Shown: piece by piece, positions 1-5,150 of the stretch
Layout of the letters: every line of letters begins with the position of its first letter
Numbering within the stretch: the first letter of the stretch is position 1
From: Bacteroidales bacterium
Lineage (GTDB): Bacteria > Bacteroidota > Bacteroidia > Bacteroidales > UBA3663
Direction of reading: 5' to 3'
Length of the DNA: 5,150 bases
Assembly (NCBI GenBank): GCA_030526445.1
Contig: JAUNCV010000145.1
Span: 1 to 5,150 of the forward strand
The notes under the pieces: model-generated
What the model was told of the DNA's origin: nothing
The model's input: the letters and a program-made list of their open reading frames with translations, nothing else
The model's database searches: none
Program-made: the position numbers and the translations under genes

Positions 1-33
1 TGAAAAGTCTATTTTGGGTGCAATCATAATTCT

Positions 34-861
34 TCATTTATTCGAAAATTGATAATTATCGCCACATGACAAGTACTCAATCTGACCTCCCATCAATTTG
101 CGCAGTTTCGAGTAAGCCTCTTCACCTGTGCAATGCATGGTCAGGAATTGCGTAGAGGAATAAGCCTTTAACTCTTTGGCGAGTTGACTTATGAATTTAT
201 CTTCTTCCTGCTCATTCAATCCGCTTTTGACCAGATGCATACCTGCCAAGACATAGGAGGGAGCATGCCCAATCAATTCTGTGGATTTACGCATGATATT
301 GATGATGCCCGAATGTGCACACCCAGCAAACAGAACGGTCTCGTTGCCTTCCTGAATAATCAGGTTCTGTTCGTGACAGAAGCAGTCATTTGTTGTCTTA
401 TCCGGACCATAGAGTAGCCGATTGCCATGGGGCAGGAGGCAGTTCCCTCCAACCGAAGAGAAGATTGTCAAGCCAGGAGCAATACATGTGGTTTCCGTGC
501 AGAATACAAGTCGGGTGTTATCAGCCAACTCCGTATCAAGTCCGATGTAGCGCAGACCGGTTTCGCGCAGAGAGTAATGACCCTCAAAAGCCTCAGTATG
601 CAGATAGATCTTGGCTTTATGATTCTGCTCAAGGAATGTGCGAAGCCCACCCCCATGGTCATAATGTCCATGCGAAATGATGGCAATATCCACATCCTCG
701 ATACGCAGTCCCAGCTTCTTAGCATTCTGTGCGAAGAGGTCGCTCTGTCCCATGTCGAACAGCACGTTCCGGCCATCCTCCAACTGGATATAGAGGCTCA
801 ATCCATGCTCAACGGGCAGACCTCTGCGGCTTGTATTTTCTACTAACGATGTGATTCGCAT
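34..861 (-). CDS. MBL-fold metallo-hydrolase, COG1237 type
   Basis: Predicted cytoplasmic metallo-beta-lactamase-fold hydrolase of 275 residues. Seen in the sequence: the metal-binding motif HGHYDH (H64, H66, D68, H69) preceded by an LFDMG strand, then GCAHSG (H183), GMHL (H209) and MHCTG (H243). This order of motifs is typical of the COG1237 branch, often annotated as similar to dihydropterin-ribofuranosyl-aminobenzene phosphate synthase. The real substrate of bacterial members is mostly unknown, so I do not assign a reaction; a two-metal (zinc-like) site is inferred. There is no signal peptide. I chose the ATG at 861 because the protein then begins MRITSLVENTS, the usual first strand of the fold. 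An in-frame ATG at 909 would add 16 Lys/Asn-rich residues that look like translated A/T-rich leader. It is the last gene of the minus-strand cluster, 80 bases after the ZIP transporter. Family call is firm, function is not. Confidence 0.88.
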   Translation of the reverse strand: MRITSLVENTSRRGLPVEHGLSLYIQLEDGRNVLFDMGQSDLFAQNAKKLGLRIEDVDIAIISHGHYDHGGGLRTFLEQNHKAKIYLHTEAFEGHYSLRETGLRYIGLDTELADNTRLVFCTETTCIAPGLTIFSSVGGNCLLPHGNRLLYGPDKTTNDCFCHEQNLIIQEGNETVLFAGCAHSGIINIMRKSTELIGHAPSYVLAGMHLVKSGLNEQEEDKFISQLAKELKAYSSTQFLTMHCTGEEAYSKLRKLMGGQIEYLSCGDNYQFSNK

Positions 862-941
862 AATGTTATTCGGATTCTTTTGTTTTTTTAGAAAAACCAG
901 GGAATGCATCGATTCACTCTCCGGCAGTATTCCTTGTATTA

Positions 942-1688
942 TTATTCAAAGAATTTTTCAATCAACAGCAGGGTCATGAAACCCAGCAGCAAAGCATAGG
1001 TGGCCTGCTTTTGATAGCCATGGGCGTGGGTCTCAGGAATCATCTCATCGCTCGTCACATAGAGCATCGCGCCACCCGCAAAGCCGAGCATGATAGGCAG
1101 GAGTGTGGCAGAGACATTGCCCAATCCGAAGCCAATCCATACGCCCAAGACTTCGAGCAGACCGATGGCGATGGAGATTACGAATGTGCGCATAGGCTTC
1201 ACACCAGCCAGCAGGAGAGGGGCGATAATGACCATACCTTCTGGTACGTTCTGCAAGGCTATACCCAGGCTGACCGCCCAGCTGCTTGCCTCCAGATCGC
1301 TCATGCTTACACCCGCAGCCATGCCTTCCGGCAGTTTGTGCAAGGCAATGGCCATGACAAAGAGCAGGACATGGTTCAAAGATGCGTTATTATGATGCTC
1401 CTCTTCGTCGAGTCCGGTAATGTGGTGCAGGTGAGGAGTGACAAGGTCGAGCACATTTAGGAAGAGTGCACCCACCATCACACCAATAACAACCCACCAC
1501 CATGGAGCAGACCCCTCGAAGGCAGGAACAATCAGTCCTAACGTCGAGGCAGCCAACATGATACCGGCACAATAGCCCAGTATCGTGTCGTTCCATTTAT
1601 GCGGCAACTCTTTGATAACGAAACCAAGGAGACTACCTATTATTGTTGCTCCGCATAGACCTGCGGCACTAATCCATACTGCGTTCAT
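942..1688 (-). CDS. ZIP-family divalent metal transporter
   Basis: Inner-membrane importer of divalent metal ions, most likely zinc and possibly iron or manganese. At 248 residues it has the usual size of bacterial ZIP/GufA/ZupT proteins. About eight hydrophobic segments are visible (roughly residues 3-25, 35-57, 63-83, 104-127, 136-160, 168-190, 196-213 and 229-246). The two signature helices are clear: HKLPEGMAAG (H117, P120, E121) in segment 4 and QNVPEGM (N147, P149, E150) in segment 5; these residues form the binuclear metal site in the family. A short loop between segments 3 and 4 is rich in His and acidic residues (H86, H88, H89, E95-E97, H98, H99), as is common in ZIP proteins. A second small cluster follows segment 7 (E215, E219, H221, H223). 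The start ATG lies 7 bases after the stop of the truncated acetyltransferase, so the two are surely co-transcribed. Metal specificity cannot be read from the sequence. Confidence 0.95.
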   Translation of the reverse strand: MNAVWISAAGLCGATIIGSLLGFVIKELPHKWNDTILGYCAGIMLAASTLGLIVPAFEGSAPWWWVVIGVMVGALFLNVLDLVTPHLHHITGLDEEEHHNNASLNHVLLFVMAIALHKLPEGMAAGVSMSDLEASSWAVSLGIALQNVPEGMVIIAPLLLAGVKPMRTFVISIAIGLLEVLGVWIGFGLGNVSATLLPIMLGFAGGAMLYVTSDEMIPETHAHGYQKQATYALLLGFMTLLLIEKFFE

Positions 1689-1695
1689 AAACTGC

Positions 1696-1917
1696 TCAAA
1701 TCTTTTTTACTACCTTAGCCGGATTCCCTACTGCAACAGAGTTCGAGGGAATATCCTTCACCACCACACGTATCTTCTCGTTGCGCTCCTTTACGTTGGC
1801 CGGGCGAATCTGATTATATTCCCAACAAAGGTCATGACAAGCATAAAGATCCTTTATCAATTCGGGCTCAACGGCATTGTAAACCATGCCCGCTTGCTGT
1901 TTTTCGTGTTCTGTCAT
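1696..1917 (-). pseudogene. Maltose/galactoside O-acetyltransferase remnant with internal deletion
   Basis: An open frame of 73 codons that carries only the two ends of a sugar O-acetyltransferase (Maa/LacA/NodL family). Residues 1 to about 50 match the N-terminal Mac domain: MTEHEKQQAG, then Y13, EPEL at 17-20, and an EYNQIRP helix at 33-39. Residues 51-73 match the very end of the family, with KDIPSNS and VGNPAKV followed by VKKI. Full-length relatives are about 180-190 residues; the missing middle (about 110 residues) is the left-handed beta-helix that contains the catalytic His and the acetyl-CoA site. The joint lies near 1767/1768, next to three consecutive GTG codons (1759-1767, read on the minus strand), and keeps the frame. 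The product cannot be a working acetyltransferase. Spacing to its neighbours is still tight (6 and 7 bases). It is most likely a recent in-frame deletion; a functional microprotein or an assembly error are less likely alternatives. Confidence 0.85.
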
Positions 1918-1923
1918 AGACCG

Positions 1924-2670
1924 TTATTTGTTATGAATAAACTGATATGAAGTGGCAAGCCATTGCTGAGCCATGAGATAATGCATGGCAGATGTAGGAT
2001 GTATTCCATCCCATATCCAGTAGGAAACGGGAGTAGAAGGATGCTTCGAGATAGTATCTGCTATCATGGAATGAAAAGGAATGAGAACTGCAGGATATTC
2101 CTCTGCTATTGCCTCTATTTCATGTATAAGTTCGTAGATCAAGCATTCGCGCTCGCAGTAATCCTCATTATCAATTCGGCCTACCTTTGCCACAAAAGGA
2201 GTGCAAAGTATGAATTTAACCTTCGGATTTTGCTTGAGTACTCGGTCCAGAAGTGTACGGTATTGCTCGCCCCAAGCCTTAGCTGGGAGACCATCCTCGA
2301 GGTGCTTTTCCACATCGTTTGTGCCCACGAGTATAGAAACCACATCAGGCTGCAGCGCCAGAACATCCTTGTCCCAGCGTGCAGACAGATCGTCGAGCGT
2401 ATTGCCACTAATGCCACGGTTGTAGAATTTCCATTGTTCCTCAGGATATAGGGCCTGAACCTGTGAAGCGGCAATCATCATGTATCCATGACCATAGATA
2501 TGATTCATATCCTCATGGTTTCGATCTTCCGACGGCGTGTTCCACACCTTACTGTTGCCCCAGGCTCCATCCGTGATGGAGTCGCCTATAAAAAGCACCT
2601 TCTTCCCTTCAGCCTCTCCTGATAATGAAAGAGAGAAGAACATGATTATAAATAAACATTTTCGTATCAT
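1924..2670 (-). CDS. Secreted SGNH/GDSL-type esterase
   Basis: Predicted exported serine hydrolase of 248 residues. All SGNH blocks are visible: block I FIGDSITDG with nucleophile S31, block II RGISGNT with oxyanion G89, block III VGTNDVE with N118, and block V DGIHPT with D221 and H224. The first ~20 residues (basic MIRK, hydrophobic LFIIMFFSLSLS, then small residues) form a signal peptide, so the enzyme should act in the periplasm or outside. Related Bacteroidetes proteins are esterases or deacetylases on acylated carbohydrates, or lysophospholipase-like enzymes; the substrate here is inference. The neighbouring sugar acetyltransferase remnant makes a carbohydrate O-acetyl ester a reasonable guess. 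The start at 2670 is supported by the signal peptide. There is no Shine-Dalgarno sequence, only an A-rich leader, as is normal in this phylum. It lies 56 bases after the UlaG-like hydrolase gene, with no clear promoter between them. Confidence 0.92.
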   Translation of the reverse strand: MIRKCLFIIMFFSLSLSGEAEGKKVLFIGDSITDGAWGNSKVWNTPSEDRNHEDMNHIYGHGYMMIAASQVQALYPEEQWKFYNRGISGNTLDDLSARWDKDVLALQPDVVSILVGTNDVEKHLEDGLPAKAWGEQYRTLLDRVLKQNPKVKFILCTPFVAKVGRIDNEDYCERECLIYELIHEIEAIAEEYPAVLIPFHSMIADTISKHPSTPVSYWIWDGIHPTSAMHYLMAQQWLATSYQFIHNK

Positions 2671-2726
2671 ATTTCTTAATTACCTTAATACCTATACAAT
2701 CGGAAATGTTGTCTTTTGTTAAGGAT

Positions 2727-3443
2727 TTATTGGAAGTTACGAATGCGTACCTCTATGCCACTGTCTTTGAGCAACTCTACAACCTTCTCAATCTTGGTTT
2801 CACTATAATGGTAGGGATAGAGCACCTTAGGCTGAATCGTTTTGGCTGCTTTTGCCAACTGCTCTGGAGTCATGGTGTAGGGCAGGTTGCAAGGCAGGAA
2901 GGCTACATCGATGTCCTTGAGATCGGCGAGTTCGGGAATATCCTCTGTGTCGCCAGCAATATAGATGCGTAGTCCGTCAATGGTGAGCACATAACCGTTG
3001 TCGCGTCCTTTGCTATGAAACTGCTGCTTGTCAGCCGAGTTGTTGTAGGCAGGTACTGCTTCCACTTTCATGTCCTTAAACTCTTTTTCTTCACCATTCT
3101 TCATGCTGATTGCCTCTGTGAGTTGTTGAGCTGAATTGGGGTTGGCAACGATGACGGTTCCTTCCTTGGTGAGTTGCTCGATGGCCTTCACATCGAGATG
3201 GTCAAAGTGCTCGTGCGTAACAAATATGTAGTCGGCCTTGGCAAACTTAGAGTAGTCTGTGACGGGTGGCAACTGAGTGACAGGATCTACGTGGATGTTC
3301 TTGCCGTTATATTCAATCTGTAGTGTACCATGCTTGATAGGAGTGATGACTACAGGTTTGTCAGACTTTGTGTAAAGGGTGTCAGACTGAGCCGATGCGC
3401 CTAAAGGAAACAGCATCATGGCTGATAAAAGAATTGCTTTCAT
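2727..3443 (-). CDS. Secreted UlaG-like MBL-fold metallo-hydrolase
   Basis: Metallo-beta-lactamase-fold hydrolase of 238 residues of the UlaG/COG2220 type. Seen in the sequence: a signal peptide (MKAILLSAMMLFPLGASA, cleavage probably before Q19, the ASA-Q pattern common in Bacteroidetes); the metal motif HEHFDH (H77, H79, D81, H82); a H-x-KG-x-x-NGYVL strand (H143 to L153); IAGDTED (D165), the usual bridging Asp position; and YPYHYSET (H212), the final His. These ligands match a two-metal site. UlaG itself opens L-ascorbate-6-phosphate, but most COG2220 proteins have other, unknown substrates, and an exported enzyme would not meet a cytoplasmic sugar phosphate, so I assign no reaction. It is unrelated at subfamily level to the other MBL gene at 34-861. 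It is the promoter-proximal gene of the minus-strand cluster, preceded by a TATATTTG element at 3502-3509. Confidence 0.9.
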   Translation of the reverse strand: MKAILLSAMMLFPLGASAQSDTLYTKSDKPVVITPIKHGTLQIEYNGKNIHVDPVTQLPPVTDYSKFAKADYIFVTHEHFDHLDVKAIEQLTKEGTVIVANPNSAQQLTEAISMKNGEEKEFKDMKVEAVPAYNNSADKQQFHSKGRDNGYVLTIDGLRIYIAGDTEDIPELADLKDIDVAFLPCNLPYTMTPEQLAKAAKTIQPKVLYPYHYSETKIEKVVELLKDSGIEVRIRNFQ

Positions 3444-3501
3444 AAAATCTATGTATGAATGGTTTTGTTATTATATCATACTTTTTTCTTTTTTTCGAGT
3501 G

Positions 3502-3509
3502 CAAATATA
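3502..3509 (-). promoter_or_regulatory. Bacteroidetes -7 promoter element for the minus-strand cluster
   Basis: Read on the minus strand this is TATATTTG, an exact match to the Bacteroidetes TAnnTTTG element. It lies 58 bases upstream of the ATG at 3443, giving a leader of about 50 bases. No good TTTG element is present about 20 bases further upstream (that stretch is only T-rich), so an activator may be required, or the promoter is weak. It could drive the UlaG-like gene alone or the whole five-gene cluster. Confidence 0.6.
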
Positions 3510-3534
3510 CGCATTAATTTCGAAAAAACTCTTT

Positions 3535-3570
3535 TTGTGCTAAAAAACATCAGATTCCTTGTGCTAAAAA
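3535..3570. repeat. 12-bp direct repeat in divergent intergenic region
   Basis: TTGTGCTAAAAA occurs at 3535-3546 and again, without mismatch, at 3559-3570, 24 bases start to start (slightly over two helical turns). The pair lies just upstream of the minus-strand promoter element at 3502-3509 and about 105 bases upstream of the plus-strand one at 3677-3684. The place and same-face spacing would suit a binding site for a dimeric regulator. The A-run makes part of the match easy to get by chance in this A/T-rich DNA, so function is inference. Confidence 0.5.
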
Positions 3571-3676
3571 TTTCTGTTATAGTCTTTCTGCCCCAAGATT
3601 TTAATGATTTCAAGCCAAATTAAAGAAAAACTTTGCATTTTCTTGTCCTAAGCCTACTGATTGTTCTGAAAATACT

Positions 3677-3684
3677 TATCTTTG
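3677..3684 (+). promoter_or_regulatory. Bacteroidetes -7 promoter element for the DUF3810 gene
   Basis: TATCTTTG matches TAnnTTTG exactly and is followed by TGCCCG, much like the TATCTTTGCACCCG at the putative rRNA promoter near 5017. It lies 26 bases before the ATG at 3711, so the leader would be only about 20 bases. The upstream TTTG element is not obvious at the expected 19-21 base spacing; the nearest TTG (3661-3663) is too close. Its position inside the upstream extension of the reading frame decides the start codon in favour of 3711. Confidence 0.65.
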
Positions 3685-3710
3685 TGCCCGAATCCTTTTC
3701 GTTTAGCACT

Positions 3711-4757
3711 ATGAAGAAAATCAGTTTCACCACCCTGCTGGGCCTCTTGCTGGCCTTGATCTCGGTAGCTTGTCGCTACAGCACGGCTTTGGCCGACTTC
3801 TATTCCACCCGCATTTATCCTTGGGTCTCGGCAGTCTTGTCGTGGCTTGCGGCCTGGTCGCCCATCAATCTGGAGGAGATTGCCATTGCTGTGATTCTTG
3901 TCCTGCTCATCGTTAGCCTTTGCCGAAAGGTGAGCTGGAAACACCGCTTGGCCAATGTCGGCAAGATGCTGCTCTGGACCTACGTGTGGTTCTACTGGGG
4001 CTGGTGCATCAACTATTCGCGCAGCAATATCTATGCCCGGATCGGGGCCCTTCCTGAGCAATATGATCAAGCCGAACTCATTTCATATGCCAATGATTTT
4101 GTGAACCTGACCAACCTCAGCTGGACCGACGAGCCACTTCCGTCTCAAGCCGAACTCGAGGCCGAAATCAAGCAATTCTACGCTCAGGTACCTAAGCAAT
4201 ACGGTCTCTCAACGCCTCGCAGCTGGCAGCATCCTAAGACATCTGTTGTCAATGGAGTCTATTCTGCCTCAGGCATTTGCGGCTTTATGGCTCCGCTCTT
4301 TGCCGAATCGTGCATCAATAGCGATATCCTCTTGCGCGACTATCCTTTTACCTATGCCCACGAATATGCCCATCTCATGGGTGTCAGCAGCGAGGCCGAA
4401 GCCAACTGGTGGGCTTTTCAGGCGTGCACCCATTCCAGTAACCCGGCTGTGCGCTATTCTGGTTATAAGGGCATCATTACCTATATTATGAACGATGTGT
4501 ATCGTTCCCTCGGTCCCGACGAATACAACCTTTGGCGTTCCGCCATCAGTCCGTCGGTTGTTGCCGATCTGCGTGCCACAAGCCAGCATTGGCGCTCATT
4601 GCGCTCCGAGAAGTGGGATAGTCTTCAGAATAGCATTTACGACCTTTTCCTCAAAGGCAACAATGTTGAGGGCGGCATGAAAAACTATTCCTACGTCGTG
4701 AGTTTGCTCATCAGCCTTGAACCCGATTTTGCATCTAAAGATGTTAAAACGAAGTGA
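3711..4757 (+). CDS. DUF3810-type membrane protein with HExxH motif
   Basis: Predicted integral membrane protein of 348 residues. Three hydrophobic segments fill the N-terminal third (about residues 4-20, 55-71 and 84-99), followed by a long soluble part. In it lies HEYAH (H217, E218, H221), the HExxH signature of zincin metalloproteases, then SSEAEAN, where E228 or E230 could be a third metal ligand as in gluzincins. This layout (membrane segments, then HE-x-x-H-x-x-G and E-x-EAN) agrees with the Bacteroidetes family DUF3810, which has no established substrate; peptidase activity is inference. Start: the frame stays open back to a TTG at 3633, but ATG 3711 gives a normal start (MKKISFTTLL) just after the TATCTTTG promoter. 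The SVAC around C21 resembles a lipobox only poorly, because Ser sits at -3. It is the only complete gene on the plus strand, transcribed away from the cluster and toward the putative rRNA operon. Confidence 0.85.
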   Translation: MKKISFTTLLGLLLALISVACRYSTALADFYSTRIYPWVSAVLSWLAAWSPINLEEIAIAVILVLLIVSLCRKVSWKHRLANVGKMLLWTYVWFYWGWCINYSRSNIYARIGALPEQYDQAELISYANDFVNLTNLSWTDEPLPSQAELEAEIKQFYAQVPKQYGLSTPRSWQHPKTSVVNGVYSASGICGFMAPLFAESCINSDILLRDYPFTYAHEYAHLMGVSSEAEANWWAFQACTHSSNPAVRYSGYKGIITYIMNDVYRSLGPDEYNLWRSAISPSVVADLRATSQHWRSLRSEKWDSLQNSIYDLFLKGNNVEGGMKNYSYVVSLLISLEPDFASKDVKTK

Positions 4758-4834
4758 AATAGTAAAGCAAAAATTACAATATCCCTTCTCGCTATATAAT
4801 GTAATTAATATGATTGCGCGCACACGCGAGGCTT

Positions 4835-4860
4835 TGGTCTGATATCTATAAGATAGACCA
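4835..4860 (+). terminator. Possible transcription terminator hairpin after DUF3810
   Basis: TGGTCT (4835-4840) pairs with AGACCA (4855-4860). Inside, ATCT can pair with AGAT around an ATA loop, leaving a three-base GAT bulge on the left. The hairpin lies 78 bases after the DUF3810 stop codon, a fitting place for a terminator. No T-run follows directly (the next Ts are at 4872-4875), so intrinsic termination is doubtful. Confidence 0.25.
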
Positions 4861-4925
4861 TCAACTGTCCTGTTTTAGCTCGAAAAACGCATACTTTAGC
4901 ATGCTTTTGTAAACCTAAAATGTCA

Positions 4926-4943
4926 TTTGTAGGCGTTTGTAGG
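4926..4943. repeat. Tandem TTTGTAGG pair upstream of the putative rRNA promoter
   Basis: TTTGTAGG is present at 4926-4933 and 4936-4943, exactly 10 bases start to start, so both copies would face the same side of the helix. They end about 50 bases before the TTTG element of the promoter. The placement would suit an activator site of an rRNA promoter, but no Bacteroidetes factor with this site is known to me. Confidence 0.4.
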
Positions 4944-4992
4944 GCTATTTTGACCATTTTTTAGGGTTTTATCAAATTTTCTTACAAAATAA

Positions 4993-5024
4993 TTTGGAAT
5001 CGTCAGACAAAACCGCTATCTTTG
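4993..5024 (+). promoter_or_regulatory. Strong Bacteroidetes promoter, probably of an rRNA operon
   Basis: TTTG at 4993-4996 and TATCTTTG at 5017-5024 are separated by 20 bases, which is the full two-part Bacteroidetes consensus (TTTG, 19-21 bases, TAnnTTTG). It is the best promoter in the window. A/T-rich DNA with T and A tracts precedes it, as in UP-type elements of rRNA promoters. Transcription should begin near 5030. No reading frame starts soon after it; instead a leader with a boxA-like site follows, which points to a stable RNA operon. Confidence 0.8.
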
Positions 5025-5029
5025 CACCC

Positions 5030-5150
5030 GCTTAACAGGAAGAACAACCGATTGAGCAAAACGATCTTTGAAAGTTTGGGAACTAGATAATATATACAAT
5101 AAGTACAAGACAGCAAAACTCGAAAGAGTACAGCAAAGTCAGGTAGAGCG
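5030..5150 (+). other. Probable 5' leader of a ribosomal RNA operon (cut by the window end)
   Basis: The transcript from the 5017-5024 promoter has no coding frame in this stretch. CGATCTTTGAAA at 5062-5073 resembles the boxA-like antitermination sequence found in Bacteroidetes 16S leaders (usual form close to TTCTTTGACA). At 5118-5129, ACTC-GAAA-GAGT forms a small hairpin with a GNRA-type loop, flanked by two copies of ACAGCAAA (5110-5117 and 5130-5137) and by an outer GAC/GTC pair. Such leaders carry processing stems that pair with sequence after the 16S gene. The 16S start itself (AGAGTTTGATC) is not in the window and would lie just downstream. Alternative: the leader of a tRNA or ribosomal protein operon. 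Confidence 0.6.

Larger units (their letters stand above)
3444..3710. other. Divergent intergenic region (267 bases)
   Basis: This A/T-rich stretch separates the minus-strand cluster from the plus-strand DUF3810 gene. It holds the two promoter elements (3502-3509 minus, 3677-3684 plus) and the TTGTGCTAAAAA direct repeat. I see no RNA gene, no terminator and no supported small ORF. The long plus-strand reading frame of DUF3810 extends back into it to a TTG at 3633, but that extension overlaps the plus-strand promoter and is not likely to be translated. Confidence 0.7.
4758..5016. other. Gene-free spacer upstream of the putative rRNA promoter
   Basis: About 260 bases without a supported gene on either strand. 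It is A/T-rich with a short GC-rich patch (CGCG-CACA-CGCG, 4817-4828). It holds three weak inverted repeats: ATTACA/TGTAAT (4773-4778 and 4800-4805), TGGTCT/AGACCA (4835-4840 and 4855-4860) and GCAT/ATGC (4889-4892 and 4901-4904, followed by TTTT). It also has a tandem TTTGTAGG pair and A/T tracts just before the promoter. One of the hairpins may end the DUF3810 transcript. Confidence 0.6.

Noticed and set aside
184..846. Plus-strand open frames opposite the COG1237 MBL gene
   Set aside because: They mirror a well-supported minus-strand gene, overlap one another, and show no recognisable domain or promoter.
862..909. N-terminal extension of the COG1237 MBL protein to the ATG at 909
   Set aside because: The 16 added residues are Lys/Asn-rich and look like translated A/T-rich leader; the fold starts naturally at the ATG at 861.
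2683..2724. Inverted repeat CCTTAA/TTAAGG between the UlaG-like gene and the esterase as a terminator
   Set aside because: Only 6 A/T-rich pairs around a 30-base loop and no T-run after it, so it is too weak to separate the two genes into different operons.
3628..3635. AAACTTTG as a second plus-strand promoter element
   Set aside because: It misses the first T of TAnnTTTG and has no TTTG box upstream; the exact match at 3677-3684 is better placed.
4773..4805. ATTACA/TGTAAT hairpin as the DUF3810 terminator
   Set aside because: The stem is almost all A/T with a bulge and a large loop, and no T-run follows.
4810..4842. Ten-codon frame starting ATGATTGCGCGC as a leader peptide
   Set aside because: It is very short, with no promoter, no related downstream gene and no amino-acid bias that would suggest attenuation.
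5063..5070. GATCTTTG as a second rRNA promoter element
   Set aside because: The first base differs from TAnnTTTG and there is no TTTG box at the right distance; the boxA-like reading fits its place in the leader better.

Overview
The window looks like chromosomal DNA from a Bacteroidales bacterium, most likely Prevotella/Segatella or a close relative. The evidence is the TAnnTTTG promoter element (clear copies at 3677-3684 and 5017-5024, and 3502-3509 on the minus strand), the absence of Shine-Dalgarno sequences before the genes, A/T-rich intergenic DNA, and a DUF3810-type membrane protein, a family typical of Bacteroidetes. The genus is inference; no marker gene is complete in the window.

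Layout. Positions 34-3443 hold five genes on the minus strand, in transcription order: a secreted UlaG-like metallo-beta-lactamase-fold (MBL) hydrolase (2727-3443), a secreted SGNH/GDSL esterase (1924-2670), a 73-codon remnant of a maltose/galactoside O-acetyltransferase (1696-1917), a ZIP-family metal transporter (942-1688), and a cytoplasmic MBL hydrolase of the COG1237 type (34-861). The three middle genes are separated by only 6-7 bases and almost certainly share a transcript. The gaps on either side (56 and 80 bases) show no clear promoter or terminator, so all five may be read from the promoter near 3502-3509. A divergent intergenic region (3444-3710) follows, with promoters facing both ways and a 12-bp direct repeat. 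The plus strand then carries a DUF3810 membrane protein with an HEYAH zinc-protease-like motif (3711-4757). A 260-base gap without genes leads to a strong Bacteroidetes promoter (TTTG-N20-TATCTTTG). The transcript after it has a boxA-like sequence and a small hairpin, and looks like the leader of a ribosomal RNA operon whose 16S gene would begin just beyond the window.

How the genes may work together. The cluster joins a secreted esterase, a former sugar acetyltransferase, a divalent-metal importer and two probable zinc-dependent hydrolases. A link between deacetylation of carbohydrate and metal supply is possible but is only inference from gene order.

The most notable observation is that the acetyltransferase gene keeps its N-terminal Mac domain and its last ~23 codons, joined in frame, while the whole catalytic left-handed beta-helix is missing. 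It is therefore a probable internal-deletion pseudogene that still has intact reading frame and operon spacing. I see no CRISPR array, insertion sequence, tRNA, or convincing new defence or mobile system.
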